From contig NZ_SDIF01000064.1 of assembly GCF_004122735.1 (NCBI RefSeq), forward strand, positions 1-38,810: a DNA stretch of 38,810 nucleotides, in the 5' to 3' direction. The DNA comes from Streptomyces sioyaensis. GTDB lineage: Bacteria; Actinomycetota; Actinomycetes; Streptomycetales; Streptomycetaceae. Both the position numbers and the translations under genes were made by a program. Numbering within the stretch: position 1 is the first letter of the stretch; every line of letters starts with the position of its first letter. The notes beneath the pieces are model-generated. The model ran no database searches. It was not told where the DNA came from and saw only the letters and a program-made list of their open reading frames with translations. Positions 37,146-38,810 of the stretch are shown piece by piece.

Positions 37146-38810
37146 TCACTCGTTCGGCGGCCCGAAGACCGTTCGCCCGCCGACGACCGTGGTCAGGCAC
37201 ACCGGGAGGTCGTTGCCGGGGGTGAGATCGGGCAGGCCGGGGGTGCCGGAGCGGGGGTCGGTCGACCAGCGTTCCACCCGCTCGTCGGGCGCCTGGACGA
37301 TCAGCTCGCCGGTGCGCCAGACCGCGTAGTCGGCGGGCGCGCCGGGCACCAGGACGCCCGCGTCGTCGCGGCCGACGGCGCGCCAGCCACCGCGGGTGTG
37401 GGCGGTGAACGCGGCGCGCGCGGAGATGCCGTGGGCGCGGGTGCGGTGGAAGACGGCGGCGCGGACGGTGCCCCAGGGGTCGAGCGGGGTGACCGGGCTG
37501 TCGGACCCGAGGGCGAGCGGGACACCCGCCTTGAGCAGCGCGGCGTACGGGTTGAGGGTGCGGGCCCGGTAGGCGCCCAGGCGGGCGGCGTACATCCCGT
37601 CCTCGCCGCCCCAGGCCGCGTCGAAGGCGGGCTGGACGGAGGCGGTCAGGGCCAGCTCGGCGAAGCCGGCGATGGTGCGCTCGGTGAGCATCTCGGCGTG
37701 TTCGACGCGGTGCCGGGCGGCGCGGATCCGCCCCAGGCCGACGCGCTCGGCGGCGGCCCGTACGCCGTCGACGACGCTGGTGAGGGCGGCGTCCCCGATG
37801 GCGTGGAAACCTGCCTGGAGCCCGGCTTCGGTGCAGGCGGCGACATGGGCGGCGACGTCCTCGGCCCGCAGGTGCGCGACGCCGGTGTGGCCGGCGTCCG
37901 TATACGGGGCGTGGAGGTGGGCGGTGTGCGACCCGAGCGAGCCGTCGGCGAACAGATCGCCCGCGGCGCCGATCGCCCCGAGCTGGCGGATCCGCTGCGC
38001 GTCCTTTGCGGATGCGACCACCTCGGCCCAGTAGCCGACCACCCGCGGGCCGGCCCCCTCCCGGGCGAGGGCGAGCAGCCCGGTGAAGTCGTCCTCACCG
38101 GAGATGTCCGGGCCCGCGCACTCGTGGAGGGTGCCGATACCGAGCGCGGCGGCCCGGGCGAGCGCGGCGGCCTGGGCCTCGGTGCGCTGGGCGGGGGTGA
38201 GGGTGGCGTACGCGGCCTTGCGCACCGCGTGGTGGGCGTCACCGGTCATCGGGGCGTCGGCGCGGAATCCGGTGCGTTCGCGCACGCCGGGCACCAGATC
38301 CAGCAGCGCCGTCGTCACGACCGCGGAGTGCACGTCGACCCGGGTGAGATAGAGCGGGCGGCCGCCGGTGGCCTCGTCCAGCTCGGCGCGGGACGGCGGC
38401 CGGCCCTCCGGCCAGGCACCGGCGTCCCAGCCGTGCCCGAGCAGGACCCGGTCCGCGGGGCGGGCGTCGGCGTAGGCACGGACCCGGGCCAGCGCCTCGG
38501 TCAGGGTGCCGGCACCGGACAGGTCGAGCCCGGTGAGCGCCAGCCCGGTCGCCGTGGTGTGCACATGTGCGTCCGTGAACGCCGGAGTGACCAGCGCACC
38601 ATCGAGCTGCACGACCTCGTCGACGCCGTCGGCGAAGGAGTCGGCCGCCCCCTCCTCGCCGACCCAGGCGATGCGGTCACCCTCCACGACCATGGCGGTG
38701 GCGAAGGGATCAGCGGGGCTGTGCACCTCGCCACCGCGCAGCAGGACAGTGCCGGGCCGGGCCGGGCGGGAAAGGTGCTGCCGGGCCGGGCGGGAAAGGT
38801 GCTGCCGGGC
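37146..38810 (-). CDS. YtcJ-like amidohydrolase, 5' end beyond the window
   Basis: At least 555 residues of an Amidohydro_3 enzyme are present. Motifs are FTDAHVHTTATG (metal HxH), GFHAIGDAALT, RHRVEHAEM and ALGSDSPVTPLDPW. A GTG at 38726 is possible as a start, but the frame stays open to the window edge. The residues before it, GTVLLRGGEV, form the expected first strand of the family's N-terminal sandwich, so the true start is upstream. The open frame also crosses a 24-bp repeat encoding ARQHLSRP. Substrate unknown. It is a distant homologue of the enzyme at 2647. Confidence 0.9.
   Translation of the reverse strand, partial: ARQHLSRPARQHLSRPARPGTVLLRGGEVHSPADPFATAMVVEGDRIAWVGEEGAADSFADGVDEVVQLDGALVTPAFTDAHVHTTATGLALTGLDLSGAGTLTEALARVRAYADARPADRVLLGHGWDAGAWPEGRPPSRAELDEATGGRPLYLTRVDVHSAVVTTALLDLVPGVRERTGFRADAPMTGDAHHAVRKAAYATLTPAQRTEAQAAALARAAALGIGTLHECAGPDISGEDDFTGLLALAREGAGPRVVGYWAEVVASAKDAQRIRQLGAIGAAGDLFADGSLGSHTAHLHAPYTDAGHTGVAHLRAEDVAAHVAACTEAGLQAGFHAIGDAALTSVVDGVRAAAERVGLGRIRAARHRVEHAEMLTERTIAGFAELALTASVQPAFDAAWGGEDGMYAARLGAYRARTLNPYAALLKAGVPLALGSDSPVTPLDPWGTVRAAVFHRTRAHGISARAAFTAHTRGGWRAVGRDDAGVLVPGAPADYAVWRTGELIVQAPDERVERWSTDPRSGTPGLPDLTPGNDLPVCLTTVVGGRTVFGPPNE
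38761..38810. repeat. 24-bp tandem repeat at the amidohydrolase 5' end
   Basis: A 24-bp unit beginning GCCGGGCGGGAAAGGTGCTG occurs at 38761-38784 and again from 38785, continuing to the window edge. It is in frame with the amidohydrolase and would encode ARQHLSRP twice on the minus strand. The array may be longer outside the window. Confidence 0.9.

Noticed and set aside
36880..37329. 149-codon + strand frame upstream of the second amidohydrolase
   Set aside because: No recognisable domain, no convincing start, and its 3' half is antisense to the amidohydrolase gene.

Overview
The window is about 38.8 kb of very GC-rich DNA with the codon use, GTG starts, AGGAGG-type ribosome sites and gene content of a Streptomyces chromosome. 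Diagnostic genes are rbpA behind a SigR-type promoter, a SapA-like spore-associated protein, Ku/LigD end-joining genes, an OhrR/Ohr pair, a MocR/YczE pair and a split lnt-ppm1 pair. There is no integrase, transposase, CRISPR array, tRNA or rRNA that I can support. The last gene runs off the right edge.

Layout, left to right. (1) 27-4362: a TetR repressor divergent from an APC-type permease and a YtcJ-like amidohydrolase, probably an import-and-hydrolysis unit of unknown substrate. (2) 4512-5512: divergent ohr and ohrR around a 29-bp near-perfect palindrome. (3) 5782-8264: a compact unit of acyl carrier protein, active-site-complete ketosynthase and an alpha/beta hydrolase. The hydrolase resembles RhlA, the enzyme that joins two 3-hydroxyacyl-ACPs, so I regard this as the best candidate for an undescribed pathway here. 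(4) 8323-9485: ArsR regulator plus a protein with two START/AHSA1 domains. (5) 9981-14378: a block of secreted wall-active or surface proteins. It holds two paralogous SLT-type lytic transglycosylase-like proteins that share a long conserved leader, a tiny secreted protein, a GH25 muramidase and a SapA-like protein. (6) 14544-17467: an SDR/DUF2867 protein, two small proteins and a cold-shock protein. (7) 17761-21703: D-Ala-D-Ala carboxypeptidase, secreted endonuclease I, a methyltransferase and a Pro-rich protein. (8) 21722-25693: murJ, the LigD polymerase domain and ku. (9) 25762-29221: an S4-domain RNA-binding protein, a YchJ protein, a 64-residue membrane protein and a large membrane-anchored ATPase-like protein whose P-loop lacks the lysine. 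(10) 29259-32346: MocR regulator divergent from yczE and a glycerophosphodiesterase. (11) 32973-36593: rbpA, convergent with lnt-ppm1-fxsA. (12) 37146-38810: a second YtcJ-like amidohydrolase, 5' incomplete.

A second theme is structural. At least nine short tandem duplications (unit 13 to 31 bp) lie at gene edges or in disordered coding tails, several directly at stop codons. Their sequences are unrelated, which suggests local replication slippage rather than one mobile repeat family.
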